Positions 1 through 6,579 are shown, counted from the stretch's first letter. The stretch is DNA of 10,700 bases from Dehalococcoidia bacterium (GCA_030602665.1 JAUVZE010000022.1:1-10700), one strand, 5' to 3'. Translations and numbers: made by a program. The notes: generated by a model from the sequence alone, not told the origin.

Positions 1-213
1 TATAACAAGGTAAGCAAAGAGTCTATTGAAGCCATCAAACTGGTAGCTCAAACTGAGGGCTTTTTCCTCGACCCCGTCTACACGGGGAAGGCTATGGCTG
101 GACTGATTGACCTCATACATAAGGGGCGATTTACGGCCAAAAATACCGTGGTTTTTATTCACACCGGCGGCATTCCATACCTCTTTGTTTACCCTAAGGC
201 GTTCAATGGTTAG
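1..213 (+). CDS. D-cysteine desulfhydrase family PLP enzyme, C-terminal end (5' part outside window)
   Basis: Only the last 70 codons are present; the frame is open from base 1 to the TAG at 211-213. The tail carries the pattern DPVYTGKAMAGL followed by FIHTGG, which is characteristic of the C-terminus of the fold-type II PLP family holding D-cysteine desulfhydrase (DcyD) and ACC deaminase. Family members split D-cysteine or related amino acids to pyruvate, ammonia and sulfide, or deaminate ACC; the residues that separate these activities are not in the window. It lies 108 bp upstream of the DUF3343 gene on the same strand, so a role in sulfide (or selenide) supply for that cluster is possible but inferred. 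Family assignment is firm, exact substrate is not. Confidence 0.85.
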   Translation, partial: YNKVSKESIEAIKLVAQTEGFFLDPVYTGKAMAGLIDLIHKGRFTAKNTVVFIHTGGIPYLFVYPKAFNG

Positions 214-238
214 ATTTAGAGGGACTATTAGGGCTTAT

Positions 239-285
239 GCAATCGTCTATTAACCCTATCCCCTGTATCCCCTTTTCCTTTCCCG
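239..285. repeat. Degraded copy of the palindromic repeat tip
   Basis: The stretch starting around AATCGTCTATTAACCC and running through the C/T-rich block resembles the end of the element at 4591-4903 (ATTGTTTATCAACCTC then the CCCC-rich tract), with many mismatches. It fills much of the gap between the D-cysteine desulfhydrase-like gene and the DUF3343 gene. Judged by eye only; a low-complexity pyrimidine match is the alternative. Confidence 0.4.
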
Positions 286-321
286 AACTTGCGTCAACTC
301 AACTGTCTCAAGTAGAATTAT

Positions 322-858
322 ATGGAATTCACGCTTAGCGGAGACGCTGCCTTGACTAAAGATAGAGGGCTTGTGGTTTTCAAAAAAGTAGAAGACGCTA
401 TAATAGCGGAGAAGGTTCTTAAGGAGGCGAATTATCAAGTTAGGCTGGTGGCGCCACCTCCTACCTTCAGGATGGGATGTGACCTCGCCGTTGAGATAAA
501 CTTGGTGGAACAGCTCAGCGTAGAAAGGTTGTTCAGTGAAAAAGGCGTAAATTACCTCAAAGTTACTCCTCTAAAGGGAGGAGGCGAGCTTCTAGATATC
601 GTTAAAGTAACCAATTTTAAAGAAGCAACAATGGTCAAAGCAGGAAATATGAAGCTCACTTTTGATGACACAACAGGGATTATCTTAAACGTTTCTGGGG
701 GAGGCTGCCCTGATATACCCTATCTTTCAGTTAGCCTGATCGGTAGGAAGCTTACTGAGGCACCTAGACCGAGGGAGAACGGCTTTACCTTGTGCGCCAT
801 GATGCTGGACCGAGCTTTTGTAGAGTGCTTAGAGCTTTGGAGAAAAAGAGCAAGTTGA
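322..858 (+). CDS. DUF3343 (putative Se/S carrier-like) protein with extra C-terminal domain
   Basis: A 178-residue protein. Residues about 15-85 look like DUF3343, annotated as putative Se/S carrier-like: a GLVVF strand, a helix with AEKVLKEA, the RLVAPPP strand and a conserved-looking cysteine (Cys53) in MGCDLAVEI. DUF3343 proteins are usually around 80-100 residues, so about 90 residues here are extra. The extension contains SGGGCPDIPYL (Cys129), GFTLCAMM (Cys158) and Cys169; I do not recognise it as a named domain. The ATG at 322 is fixed by an in-frame TAG at 313-315, but the Shine-Dalgarno is weak. The kinase-like gene begins one base after the stop. A role in carrying reduced selenium or sulfur is inferred from the family name and from the YedF gene downstream; it is not shown by the sequence alone. 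Confidence 0.75.
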   Translation: MEFTLSGDAALTKDRGLVVFKKVEDAIIAEKVLKEANYQVRLVAPPPTFRMGCDLAVEINLVEQLSVERLFSEKGVNYLKVTPLKGGGELLDIVKVTNFKEATMVKAGNMKLTFDDTTGIILNVSGGGCPDIPYLSVSLIGRKLTEAPRPRENGFTLCAMMLDRAFVECLELWRKRAS

Positions 859-859
859 G

Positions 860-1729
860 ATGATGCTTATCTGCGGGACAGTCCCCATAGAGAATCTGCC
901 CCTTACCTTAGGAGAGGCTAAGTTTGAGGGGGAATCCCTGAGTGTCAACAATTTTAAGATCCCTTGTACCCAAGGGACTACGGCTATGACCGGGGCGGCA
1001 TTTTCGGTTACCGATTACTTAAAGCTTGACCCGCCTCAAGTGCTGATTGTTGGGGACACTGGTCGCGGCAAGGGAAGCAATTCACTCTATGAGTATCTTA
1101 TCCAGAGATTAGGTGTGCTGTTACCAGATGTGCTGGTGCTCCACTACTGTCTGCCTAATATAGCCTTGATGAGGAGCCTCTGCGAATCTATCAGAAGAAG
1201 CTCCAAAAGACCGATAATGGTGGCTGATGCTGGTTCGATGTATGGTGCCAAGGCAGCCGGATTAGCCACGGAATTTGACATTTTTACACCGGACCCCTGC
1301 GAAATGGGTTTTCTAGCTGACCCTGATGCTAGTCACCCTGCCTATATCAATAAGCACCTTTTTGAGGCTAATGCCAATGAGGGGAAGGTGCCCGAATTAG
1401 TTGCCACTGCTTACCAGCTTAAAAGTGCCCCCAAGTTATTGCTCGTCAAGGGAGCCGTCGATTATATAGCCAGAGAAGGAAAGGTCATAGATACCGTCTC
1501 TGAACCCGATATACCTGAATTAGAAGCCATTGGCGGGACAGGTGATACCATCACCGGCATGGTCTCTGCTTTTGTCTATGCCGGGATGAAATTACATGAG
1601 GCAGCCAAGATTTGTGCCACTGCCAACCGCATGGCTGGAAAATTAGCACAGGCTGAGGTGGCTACTAAAGTGTGGCAGCTTATTACCCAATTTCCGGTAG
1701 TATTTGAACAAATGAAAATTAGGGGTTGA
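860..1729 (+). CDS. YjeF-C / ribokinase-like protein (NAD(P)HX dehydratase- or sugar-kinase-like)
   Basis: A 289-residue soluble protein of the ribokinase superfamily. The diagnostic GGTGDT motif is at residues 225-230 with Asp229 in the catalytic-base position; LLLVKGAVDYI (194-204) resembles the nucleotide-binding strand, and TPDPCEMGFL (143-152) matches the 'TPN..E...L' block of YjeF C-terminal (NnrD) proteins. There is no YjeF N-terminal epimerase domain. The start 860 sits one base after the DUF3343 stop; ATG 863 is an equally possible start. The next gene begins 3 nt after the stop, so the three genes are almost certainly co-transcribed. The N-terminal 55 residues, with CTQGTTAMTGAAF, do not match what I know of NnrD, so repair of hydrated NAD(P)H is only one option. 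A cluster-specific kinase or dehydratase is the other. Confidence 0.72.
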   Translation: MMLICGTVPIENLPLTLGEAKFEGESLSVNNFKIPCTQGTTAMTGAAFSVTDYLKLDPPQVLIVGDTGRGKGSNSLYEYLIQRLGVLLPDVLVLHYCLPNIALMRSLCESIRRSSKRPIMVADAGSMYGAKAAGLATEFDIFTPDPCEMGFLADPDASHPAYINKHLFEANANEGKVPELVATAYQLKSAPKLLLVKGAVDYIAREGKVIDTVSEPDIPELEAIGGTGDTITGMVSAFVYAGMKLHEAAKICATANRMAGKLAQAEVATKVWQLITQFPVVFEQMKIRG

Positions 1730-1732
1730 AAA

Positions 1733-2095
1733 ATGAATGAGAAGCTTCAGAAGGCAAAGACTACAGATGTTATCTTGATTACCAGTGACCGCTTGGGCAC
1801 AGGTGATGATGAGATAGGGAAGATACTAATGAAATCTTTCCTCAACACCTTATGGGATTATAAACCTAAGCCTAGTAAGGTAATATTCATTAATAAAGGT
1901 GTGATGTTGACTGCTGAGGGTTCTGAGGTCTTGGAGACCCTAGAGCTCCTTGAGAAAGAAGGGGTTGAAATATTCTCCTGCGGCACCTGCTTGGCATTTT
2001 ACGGGATAAAAGAAAAATTGAGGGTTGGTAAAGTAACCACAATGCCACTTACTGTTGACTTCCTCTTAACCGCCAGCAAGGTAATCACCATCTAG
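1733..2095 (+). CDS. yedF: YedF-type selenium metabolism protein, DsrE-like domain only
   Basis: A 120-residue protein matching the C-terminal DsrE-like half of the sulfurtransferase-like selenium protein YedF: LITSDRLGTGDDEIGKILMK (16-35), FINKGVMLT (52-60) and the SCGTCLAFYG block with the Cys83/Cys86 pair. Complete YedF proteins are about 190-200 residues and begin with a TusA/SirA-like domain holding a CPxP cysteine; that domain is absent here, and the ATG at 1733 follows the upstream stop by 3 nt, leaving no room for it in this frame. A GGGG stretch a few bases upstream can act as the ribosome site. YedF co-occurs with selenium use in many genomes, but its reaction is not settled. As last gene of the cluster it suggests sulfur or selenium transfer, with the missing carrier function possibly supplied by the DUF3343 protein. 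Confidence 0.85.
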   Translation: MNEKLQKAKTTDVILITSDRLGTGDDEIGKILMKSFLNTLWDYKPKPSKVIFINKGVMLTAEGSEVLETLELLEKEGVEIFSCGTCLAFYGIKEKLRVGKVTTMPLTVDFLLTASKVITI

Positions 2096-2146
2096 CCGTT
2101 AATGTCTGAATGGTATCCGCTATCTTGAGTGAGCCTTACTCCACAC

Positions 2147-3379
2147 TTAGCGGGACAGGCTTGGGGTGTGGAGGGTGTAGCCGTCACCAGTTTCGGGGAA
2201 GATATCTTTAAGGGGTAGGGTGCGGCCGGTTTGGATGGCGGTGAAGCCATATTTCTTGCGGATGCGGTCAATAGCCTCGTTTAATCTCTCCAGCCTTTGA
2301 GCTGATGAGTCCAGCATATCTAGTTGCCTGCCCACTTCAGTCAGGTTTGATACCCCGATACCAATGAGGCGAACCAGCTGCTTTTCCAGGGATAGGGCTG
2401 TTGTTAGCAGCTTCAGCCCAGTGTCAAAGATGGTCTGGTCAGCATCAGTAGCTTTTATCAGGGTGTGACGGCGGGTGATAGTAGAGAAATCGGCGTATCT
2501 GAGCTTTAGGGTAACACACCCGGCTTGCCTGCCTTTCTGGCGTAGCTCGGCACCCACCCGTTCACTAAGATAACCCAGCGTTGCCTTAAGCAGAGAGCGG
2601 TCTCGGGTGTCTTGAGCAAAAGTGGTTTCCCGGCTGATGGACTTGGCGGCAGCAGGAGGCTCTATCTTTCTATCATCAATGCCATTAGCATGGCGATGTA
2701 GAAGTTCAGCAAACACGCCAAAATGGCCTTTCAAGGCACTTAGCGGCATATTGGCCAGTTGACCTATAGTATTGATACCCAAGCCATTTAATATTCCCTC
2801 TGCCTTCTTGCCTATTCCAGGCAGTTTGGCTATCGGTAGGGGTGCCAGAAAGGAGCGCTCTTCTCCGGCGGCTACCTCTAGTAAGCCGTCGGGCTTGGAT
2901 AGCTCAGCGGCAATCTTGGCTACTACCTTGCCACTGGCGATGCCTACTGAAGCCGAGAGACCTAGTTCCTCCTTAATTCGCTGCTTTATGGCTAGTGCCA
3001 TCTGGTGAATGGAGCCGTGGATAGATTCAAAACCAGTTACATCCAGATACGCCTCATCTAAGCTCACTGGTTCCAGATAGGGAGAAAAATCGGCCAGGAT
3101 AGCCATAAACCTTTGTGACGCCTCACGATACCTAGTAAAACTGCCTTCTATGAATATAGCCTGGGGGCAGAGGCGGCGGGCGGTAATAAGGGGCATCCCG
3201 GCATGCAGTCCAAAAGCCCGGGCTTCATATGAGGCAGAGGCAACCACCCCACGCCTATCAGGTTTGCCACCAACTACCACCGGCTTACCTTTAAGCTCGG
3301 GATTTAGCGCCTGCTCTACGGAAACAAAGAAGGCATCAAGGTCAATATGCATAATGACAGAATTGCTTATCGACCTCAC
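2147..3379 (-). CDS. dinB: DNA polymerase IV (Y-family translesion polymerase)
   Basis: A full-length DinB of 410 residues from the GTG at 3379. The palm has HIDLDAFFVSVEQ (11-23, catalytic Asp13, second Phe as likely steric gate) and VSLDEAYLD (Asp108, Glu109), with SVGIASGKVVAKIA and SKPDGL further on. The thumb helix-hairpin-helix reads LPGIGKKAEGILNGLGI, and the little-finger region ends with QLDMLD, a likely beta-clamp binding peptide. It extends primers across damaged template bases, at low fidelity. The start is uncertain: the GTG lies inside a palindromic repeat, while ATG at 3352 (codon 10) would give a protein starting MHIDLDAFF. The AAGGGGGTGAGG tract of the repeat is the only Shine-Dalgarno-like sequence near either start. 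It follows the DUF951 gene by 104 nt on the same strand and may share the pyrF transcript. No LexA-type box was recognised. Confidence 0.95.
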   Translation of the reverse strand: MRSISNSVIMHIDLDAFFVSVEQALNPELKGKPVVVGGKPDRRGVVASASYEARAFGLHAGMPLITARRLCPQAIFIEGSFTRYREASQRFMAILADFSPYLEPVSLDEAYLDVTGFESIHGSIHQMALAIKQRIKEELGLSASVGIASGKVVAKIAAELSKPDGLLEVAAGEERSFLAPLPIAKLPGIGKKAEGILNGLGINTIGQLANMPLSALKGHFGVFAELLHRHANGIDDRKIEPPAAAKSISRETTFAQDTRDRSLLKATLGYLSERVGAELRQKGRQAGCVTLKLRYADFSTITRRHTLIKATDADQTIFDTGLKLLTTALSLEKQLVRLIGIGVSNLTEVGRQLDMLDSSAQRLERLNEAIDRIRKKYGFTAIQTGRTLPLKDIFPETGDGYTLHTPSLSR

Positions 3380-3448
3380 CCCCTTTATCCCCCTCTCCTT
3401 TCAAGGAGAGGGGGAAGAACTAGGTTTTGAAGGGGCTCCACCCCTCAA
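3361..3448. repeat. Partial copy of the palindromic repeat, upstream of and overlapping dinB
   Basis: Bases 3362-3437 match the reverse complement of 4825-4900 at 72 of 76 positions, counted by hand. The copy carries a 12-bp palindrome (CCCCCTCTCCTT / AAGGAGAGGGGG, 3391-3416 region) and the AGGTTTTGAAGGGGCT tail. Only one arm of the 313-bp element is present; similarity fades after about 3448. It separates the DUF951 gene from dinB and contains dinB's GTG start and its only Shine-Dalgarno-like tract. Confidence 0.88.
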
Positions 3449-3483
3449 ACTTCCCTTGGTAAATGACCTCACAATGGGCAACA

Positions 3484-3675
3484 CTATTGTCCTCGGGAAA
3501 TAAAGGCTTTAACTCTGCGCTCAAAGACACTTCGTTCCAAGAGGACACGGTGCTGGCATTTGAGGCATTTAATCCCAATATCAGCCCCCAGCCTGACTAC
3601 CCGCCACTCATAACTGCCACAGGGATGCTTTTTCTTGAGGCGAACCACCTCACCCAGCTTTATCTCCATAACCAT
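3484..3675 (-). CDS. DUF951 family small protein
   Basis: A 63-residue protein with the DUF951 signature: KLGEVVRLKKKHPCGSYEW (6-24), VVRLGADIGIKCLKC (27-40) and a closing RVLLERSVFERRVK. Cys19, Cys37 and Cys40 could bind metal. The family is small, basic and functionally uncharacterised; a nucleic-acid-binding role is often guessed from its SH3-like, CxxC-bearing appearance, and that is inference. The ATG at 3675 lies 7 nt after the pyrF stop (3683) with GGCTTGGA in front; ATG 3669, two codons later, is the alternative. Its position points to translational coupling with pyrF. Confidence 0.88.
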   Translation of the reverse strand: MVMEIKLGEVVRLKKKHPCGSYEWRVVRLGADIGIKCLKCQHRVLLERSVFERRVKAFISRGQ

Positions 3676-3682
3676 TCCAAGC

Positions 3683-4492
3683 CTAGCCTTTTGTCGGTAA
3701 AAAGGTGTTAATCTGCTCTCTTAATGATAAGGCAACACGCCGTGCTGCCTGGGCAAAGTCCTTTTCCCGTGAGGCATATATAATTTGCCGTGATGAATTG
3801 ATAATTGCCTTCTCCCCCTTAGCATCAACCCCGTAACGGACTGTTGAGGCTATATCTCCTCCCTGAGCACCAATGCCCGGTATCAAAAGTGGCATATCAG
3901 GGTGGCTCTGCCGAATCAGCTTTAGCTCCTCAGGGTAGGTAGCACCGACAACCAGCCCTATGTTACCGTGTACATTCCACTCCTCGGCTTTCAGGGCAAC
4001 TACCTCAAATAAGGGGCGGTCATGTTCCACGCAGTGGAGGTTCTGGAAATCAACCGCACCGGCATTTGATGTCCGGCACAGGATGAATACCCCTTTATCC
4101 CGATATTGGATAAAGGGCTCTATTGAATCAAAGCCTAGGTAGGGGTTTACCGTAGCTGCGTCAAAATTGAAATTATCAAAGATAGCTTTGGCGTAGGCTT
4201 TAGCCGTATTGCCGATGTCGCCTCGCTTGGCATCTCCTATTACTGGTATATCCTCAGGTATGTAGTCTACGGTACGCTTGAGGGCATCAAGCCCCTCACT
4301 GCCTAGAGCCTCATAGAAGGCGAGGTTTGGCTTATAGGCACATACCAGGTCGGAGGTAGCGTCAATGATTGCTTTATTGAATTCAAAGATACTTACCTTG
4401 TCAGGCATCAGCTTGGGGTCAGGGTCAAGGCCGACGCAGAGTAAACTTTTATTCTTTCGGCTGACGGTTAATAGCTTCTCCATGAAATTCAT
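3683..4492 (-). CDS. pyrF: Orotidine 5'-phosphate decarboxylase (subfamily 2)
   Basis: A complete 269-residue OMP decarboxylase, which converts OMP to UMP in the last step of de novo pyrimidine synthesis. The catalytic Asp-x-Lys-x-x-Asp tetrad segment is GDAKRGDIGNTA (86-97), Lys54 lies in CAYKPN, and the phosphate-binding loop is IPGIGAQGGD. The longer length and the DAKRGDIGNTA form fit the subfamily-2 enzymes (TIGR02127 type) rather than the short E. coli type. The start is well set: a strong GGAGGTG lies 4 nt upstream of the ATG. A good promoter sits at 4532-4560. It leads a probable pyrF-DUF951(-dinB) transcript. No PyrR-type attenuator is visible in the approximately 30-nt leader. Confidence 0.97.
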   Translation of the reverse strand: MNFMEKLLTVSRKNKSLLCVGLDPDPKLMPDKVSIFEFNKAIIDATSDLVCAYKPNLAFYEALGSEGLDALKRTVDYIPEDIPVIGDAKRGDIGNTAKAYAKAIFDNFNFDAATVNPYLGFDSIEPFIQYRDKGVFILCRTSNAGAVDFQNLHCVEHDRPLFEVVALKAEEWNVHGNIGLVVGATYPEELKLIRQSHPDMPLLIPGIGAQGGDIASTVRYGVDAKGEKAIINSSRQIIYASREKDFAQAARRVALSLREQINTFLPTKG

Positions 4493-4496
4493 CCGA

Positions 4497-4503
4497 CACC
4501 TCC
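4497..4503 (-). promoter_or_regulatory. Strong ribosome binding site of pyrF
   Basis: On the minus strand this reads GGAGGTG, four bases before the ATG at 4492. It decides the pyrF start against the internal ATG at codon 4. Confidence 0.85.
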
Positions 4504-4531
4504 GAGGTTAGTTTCAACTGGTGACAAGGTG

Positions 4532-4560
4532 ATAATATCAGTGCTGTGGGTGAGCGTCAA
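4532..4560 (-). promoter_or_regulatory. Sigma70-like promoter of pyrF
   Basis: On the minus strand TTGACG (4560-4555) and TATTAT (4537-4532) are separated by 17 bp, close to consensus. Transcription would start near 4525, giving a leader of roughly 30 nt before pyrF. The promoter is outside the adjacent repeat element (4591-4903). Confidence 0.75.
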
Positions 4561-4590
4561 GTAATATACCCTCAATTGGCGGCTGAAGTT

Positions 4591-4903
4591 GAGATTGTTT
4601 GTTGACCTCACCCCCTTTAAGTTACTTGGTAACCCCATCCCCCTTTCTCCCCCTTCCCCTTGATAAGGGGAAGGGGGCTGGTTATATAAGAGAGGCTTCG
4701 CCTCTCTTTGACTCTCTTTTAGTATTTTTCACCTTCAAAGGAGAGGGGAAGAGATTGTAGAGAGGGCTTCGCCCCTCTTTAAACACCTAGCCCCCATAAA
4801 TTAGGGGTAGATTGAAGGGGCGTTAGCCCCTTCAAAACCTAATTCTTCCCCCTCTCCTTGAAAGGAGAGGGGGACAAAGGGGGTGAGGTTGATAAACAAT
4901 CTC
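4591..4903. mobile_element. MITE-like palindromic element, 313 bp, no ORF
   Basis: The ends are inverted repeats: 4591-4618 and the reverse complement of 4876-4903 agree at 25 of 28 positions, beginning GAGATTGTTT. Inside are several strong hairpins: a 13-bp stem at 4649-4677, AGAGAGGC/GCCTCTCT near 4690-4710, GAAGGGGC/GCCCCTTC around a GTTA loop near 4814-4833, and a 12-bp CCCCCTCTCCTT stem near 4848-4873. There is no coding frame of note and no transposase. I found no clear target-site duplication. It lies between the divergent pyrF and folC promoters and could act as an insulator or bidirectional barrier; that is inference. Arms of the same family occur at 3361-3448 and, degraded, at 239-285. 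Confidence 0.75.
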
Positions 4904-4908
4904 CTTAG

Positions 4909-4938
4909 TTGTTGCTGGTTAATCAGCAGTGATATAAT
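4909..4938 (+). promoter_or_regulatory. Sigma70-like promoter of folC
   Basis: TTGTTG (4909-4914) and a perfect TATAAT (4933-4938) are 18 bp apart; TTGCTG at 4912 with a 15-bp spacer is the alternative -35. The start point near 4945 leaves about 36 nt before the folC ATG. The -35 begins six bases after the end of the MITE-like element. Confidence 0.65.
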
Positions 4939-4980
4939 TAGCGCCGTGTCTAGTTTCTGCTTTGGTGAAAGATAGTAGGA

Positions 4981-6318
4981 ATGGATTATCAGCAGGCTAT
5001 AGACTATCTATCCAGCTATACCGACTATGAAGTAGTGCCCCGGCTGGCACATAATGCGGCTAATTATGACCTCAGGCGAGTGGAGGAGCTACTGTCTCGG
5101 CTGGGTAATCCCCACCTTAAAGCCAGGTCAATTCATATTGCCGGCACCAATGGCAAGGGGAGCACCGCAGCCATGATAGCATCGGCTCTCACTGCCTCCA
5201 GCTACACTACCGGGCTTTACACCTCGCCTCATTTGCATACCTGGAGAGAGCGCATCAGGATTGATGGGGAGTTAATTTCAGAGGTGGAGCTGGCTGCTCT
5301 GGTAGAGAGTCTCAAGCCTGAGGTTGAGGTAGTGAACCAGAGAGCCACCTACGGTAGGTTGACTACCTTTGAGTTGTTAACGGCGCTAGCCTTTGCCCAC
5401 TTTGCCGCAAAAGGGGGAGACTTTCAGGTGCTGGAGGTAGGGATGGGAGGGAGGTTTGATGCCACCAATGTGATTAACCCTGAAGTTGGCATTATCACCT
5501 CTATTAGCTTGGACCATACCGAGGTGCTCGGCAATTCTCTGGCGGAAATCACGGCTGAGAAGGCGGGCATTATTAAGCCCGGAAGCATAGTGGTAACCTC
5601 CCCCCAACCTGATGAGGCAGCTCAGGTAATAGAAGAGAGTTGTCTCAGTGCTGGAGCGCAGTTGGTCAGGGTAGGTAGCGATGTTACCTGGCGGAGCCTT
5701 AGCTCTGACCTTAGCCAGCAGCGATTTTGTGTGGCAGGAAGATTGGATAATTATGAACTATCCATTCCACTTCTGGGGCAGCACCAGCTAGCCAACGCGG
5801 CTACTGCCGTGGCTACGCTGGAGGTTCTAGCCGAGAAGGGCTTTAATATTTCCCGGGACAGCATCACTAACGGTCTGGCGCAGGTAAGCTGGCCGGGTCG
5901 CCTTCAGATTCTTAGCCGTCAACCCTTTATCGTGGTTGATGGCGCCCACAATCCGGATGCTGCCCGAAGATTAAGAGAGTCTGTGGAGCAGTACTTTGAC
6001 TTTGACCGGGCTATCTTGGTTATCGGGGCATCGGATGATAAAGATATAGCTGGCATAGCCACACAACTAGTGCCTCTGTTTAATAAAGTCATTATTACCC
6101 GCTCTCACCATCCCCGGGTTATGGCACCAGCGGCAATTATTGCCGAGTTTGCCAAGCACAGCGTAGAAGCTCAGGTTGTGGATGATATTCCATCGGCGTT
6201 GTCTGAAGCTCTGGCTCTAGCTGGGGAGAGAGACCTCATCTGCGTTGCTGGTTCGCTGTTTGTGGTAGCCGAGGTGATTGAGCAGGTAGGTAGAGGCAGT
6301 TTAAAGAGCCGATTTTAG
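4981..6318 (+). CDS. folC: Bifunctional folylpolyglutamate synthase / dihydrofolate synthase
   Basis: A full-length 445-residue Mur-ligase-superfamily enzyme that adds glutamate to dihydropteroate and/or folates using ATP in the cytoplasm. Visible blocks are the P-loop AGTNGKGST (54-62), TSPHLHTWRERI (81-92), the GMGGRFDATNVI segment, DHTEVLGNSLAEITAEKAGI, and VDGAHNPDAA at the start of the C-terminal domain. Length and block order are normal for FolC. Whether it has both activities cannot be told from sequence alone. The ribosome site is poor (AGGA immediately before the ATG, GGTGA further up), but the protein starts in the usual family position. It is monocistronic and its last 18 nt overlap the convergent gene at 6301. 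Confidence 0.96.
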   Translation: MDYQQAIDYLSSYTDYEVVPRLAHNAANYDLRRVEELLSRLGNPHLKARSIHIAGTNGKGSTAAMIASALTASSYTTGLYTSPHLHTWRERIRIDGELISEVELAALVESLKPEVEVVNQRATYGRLTTFELLTALAFAHFAAKGGDFQVLEVGMGGRFDATNVINPEVGIITSISLDHTEVLGNSLAEITAEKAGIIKPGSIVVTSPQPDEAAQVIEESCLSAGAQLVRVGSDVTWRSLSSDLSQQRFCVAGRLDNYELSIPLLGQHQLANAATAVATLEVLAEKGFNISRDSITNGLAQVSWPGRLQILSRQPFIVVDGAHNPDAARRLRESVEQYFDFDRAILVIGASDDKDIAGIATQLVPLFNKVIITRSHHPRVMAPAAIIAEFAKHSVEAQVVDDIPSALSEALALAGERDLICVAGSLFVVAEVIEQVGRGSLKSRF

Positions 6319-6579
6319 TTGGCTGATGAACTCCTGCCGCTTCTGCTCATCGCCAGTTAGTTGCTGTTTTAGCCTTTTCCAGGTCTCCGGGCAGTCTTTG
6401 TAGGTCACCCCAACTATTTGGTGAATTGCCTGGTCAATTTGTTTTCTATTGGTAGGGGTAACTTCAATCCTGGCTCCATCCAGAATGTCCTTTAAGTGGC
6501 GAAAATAGCAAGACATAGCATATTCCTCTATGTGATTTTCAATTTCATCTGGACTGTACCCTAGGTTACGGAGTGTCAT
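6301..6579 (-). CDS. Small hypothetical protein, partner of the SWIM gene
   Basis: A 92-residue protein, MTLRNLGYSPDEIENHIEEY at the N-terminus, that I do not assign to a named family. It looks helical and charged; the second half has PTNRKQIDQAIHQIVG and CPETWKRLKQQL, which read like a compact helical domain. The ATG at 6579 overlaps the end of the SWIM gene by 14 nt in another frame (SWIM stop at 6566-6568), a layout suggesting translational coupling. The frame is open farther upstream to 6726, but that part is antisense to nothing useful and only shadows the SWIM gene, so I chose 6579. No own ribosome site is evident. A single ancestral fused gene split by a frameshift is the alternative. 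The 3' end overlaps folC by 18 nt. Confidence 0.7.
   Translation of the reverse strand: MTLRNLGYSPDEIENHIEEYAMSCYFRHLKDILDGARIEVTPTNRKQIDQAIHQIVGVTYKDCPETWKRLKQQLTGDEQKRQEFISQLKSAL

Noticed and set aside
289..318. TTGCGT / TAGAAT as a promoter for the DUF3343 gene
   Set aside because: The start point would fall at or after the ATG at 322, leaving no leader; hexamers are weak.
2139..2173. CTCCACAC/GTGTGGAG inverted repeat at the dinB 3' end as a bidirectional terminator for yedF and dinB
   Set aside because: The loop is about 19 nt and there is no T run on either side.
3150..3711. Plus-strand open frames antisense to dinB, DUF951 and the repeat
   Set aside because: They are shadows of well-supported minus-strand genes and the repeat's low-complexity sequence.
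239..4903. CRISPR array suggested by recurring C-rich palindromic repeats
   Set aside because: Copies are few, of unequal length, in both orientations and far apart, with no spacers or cas genes.
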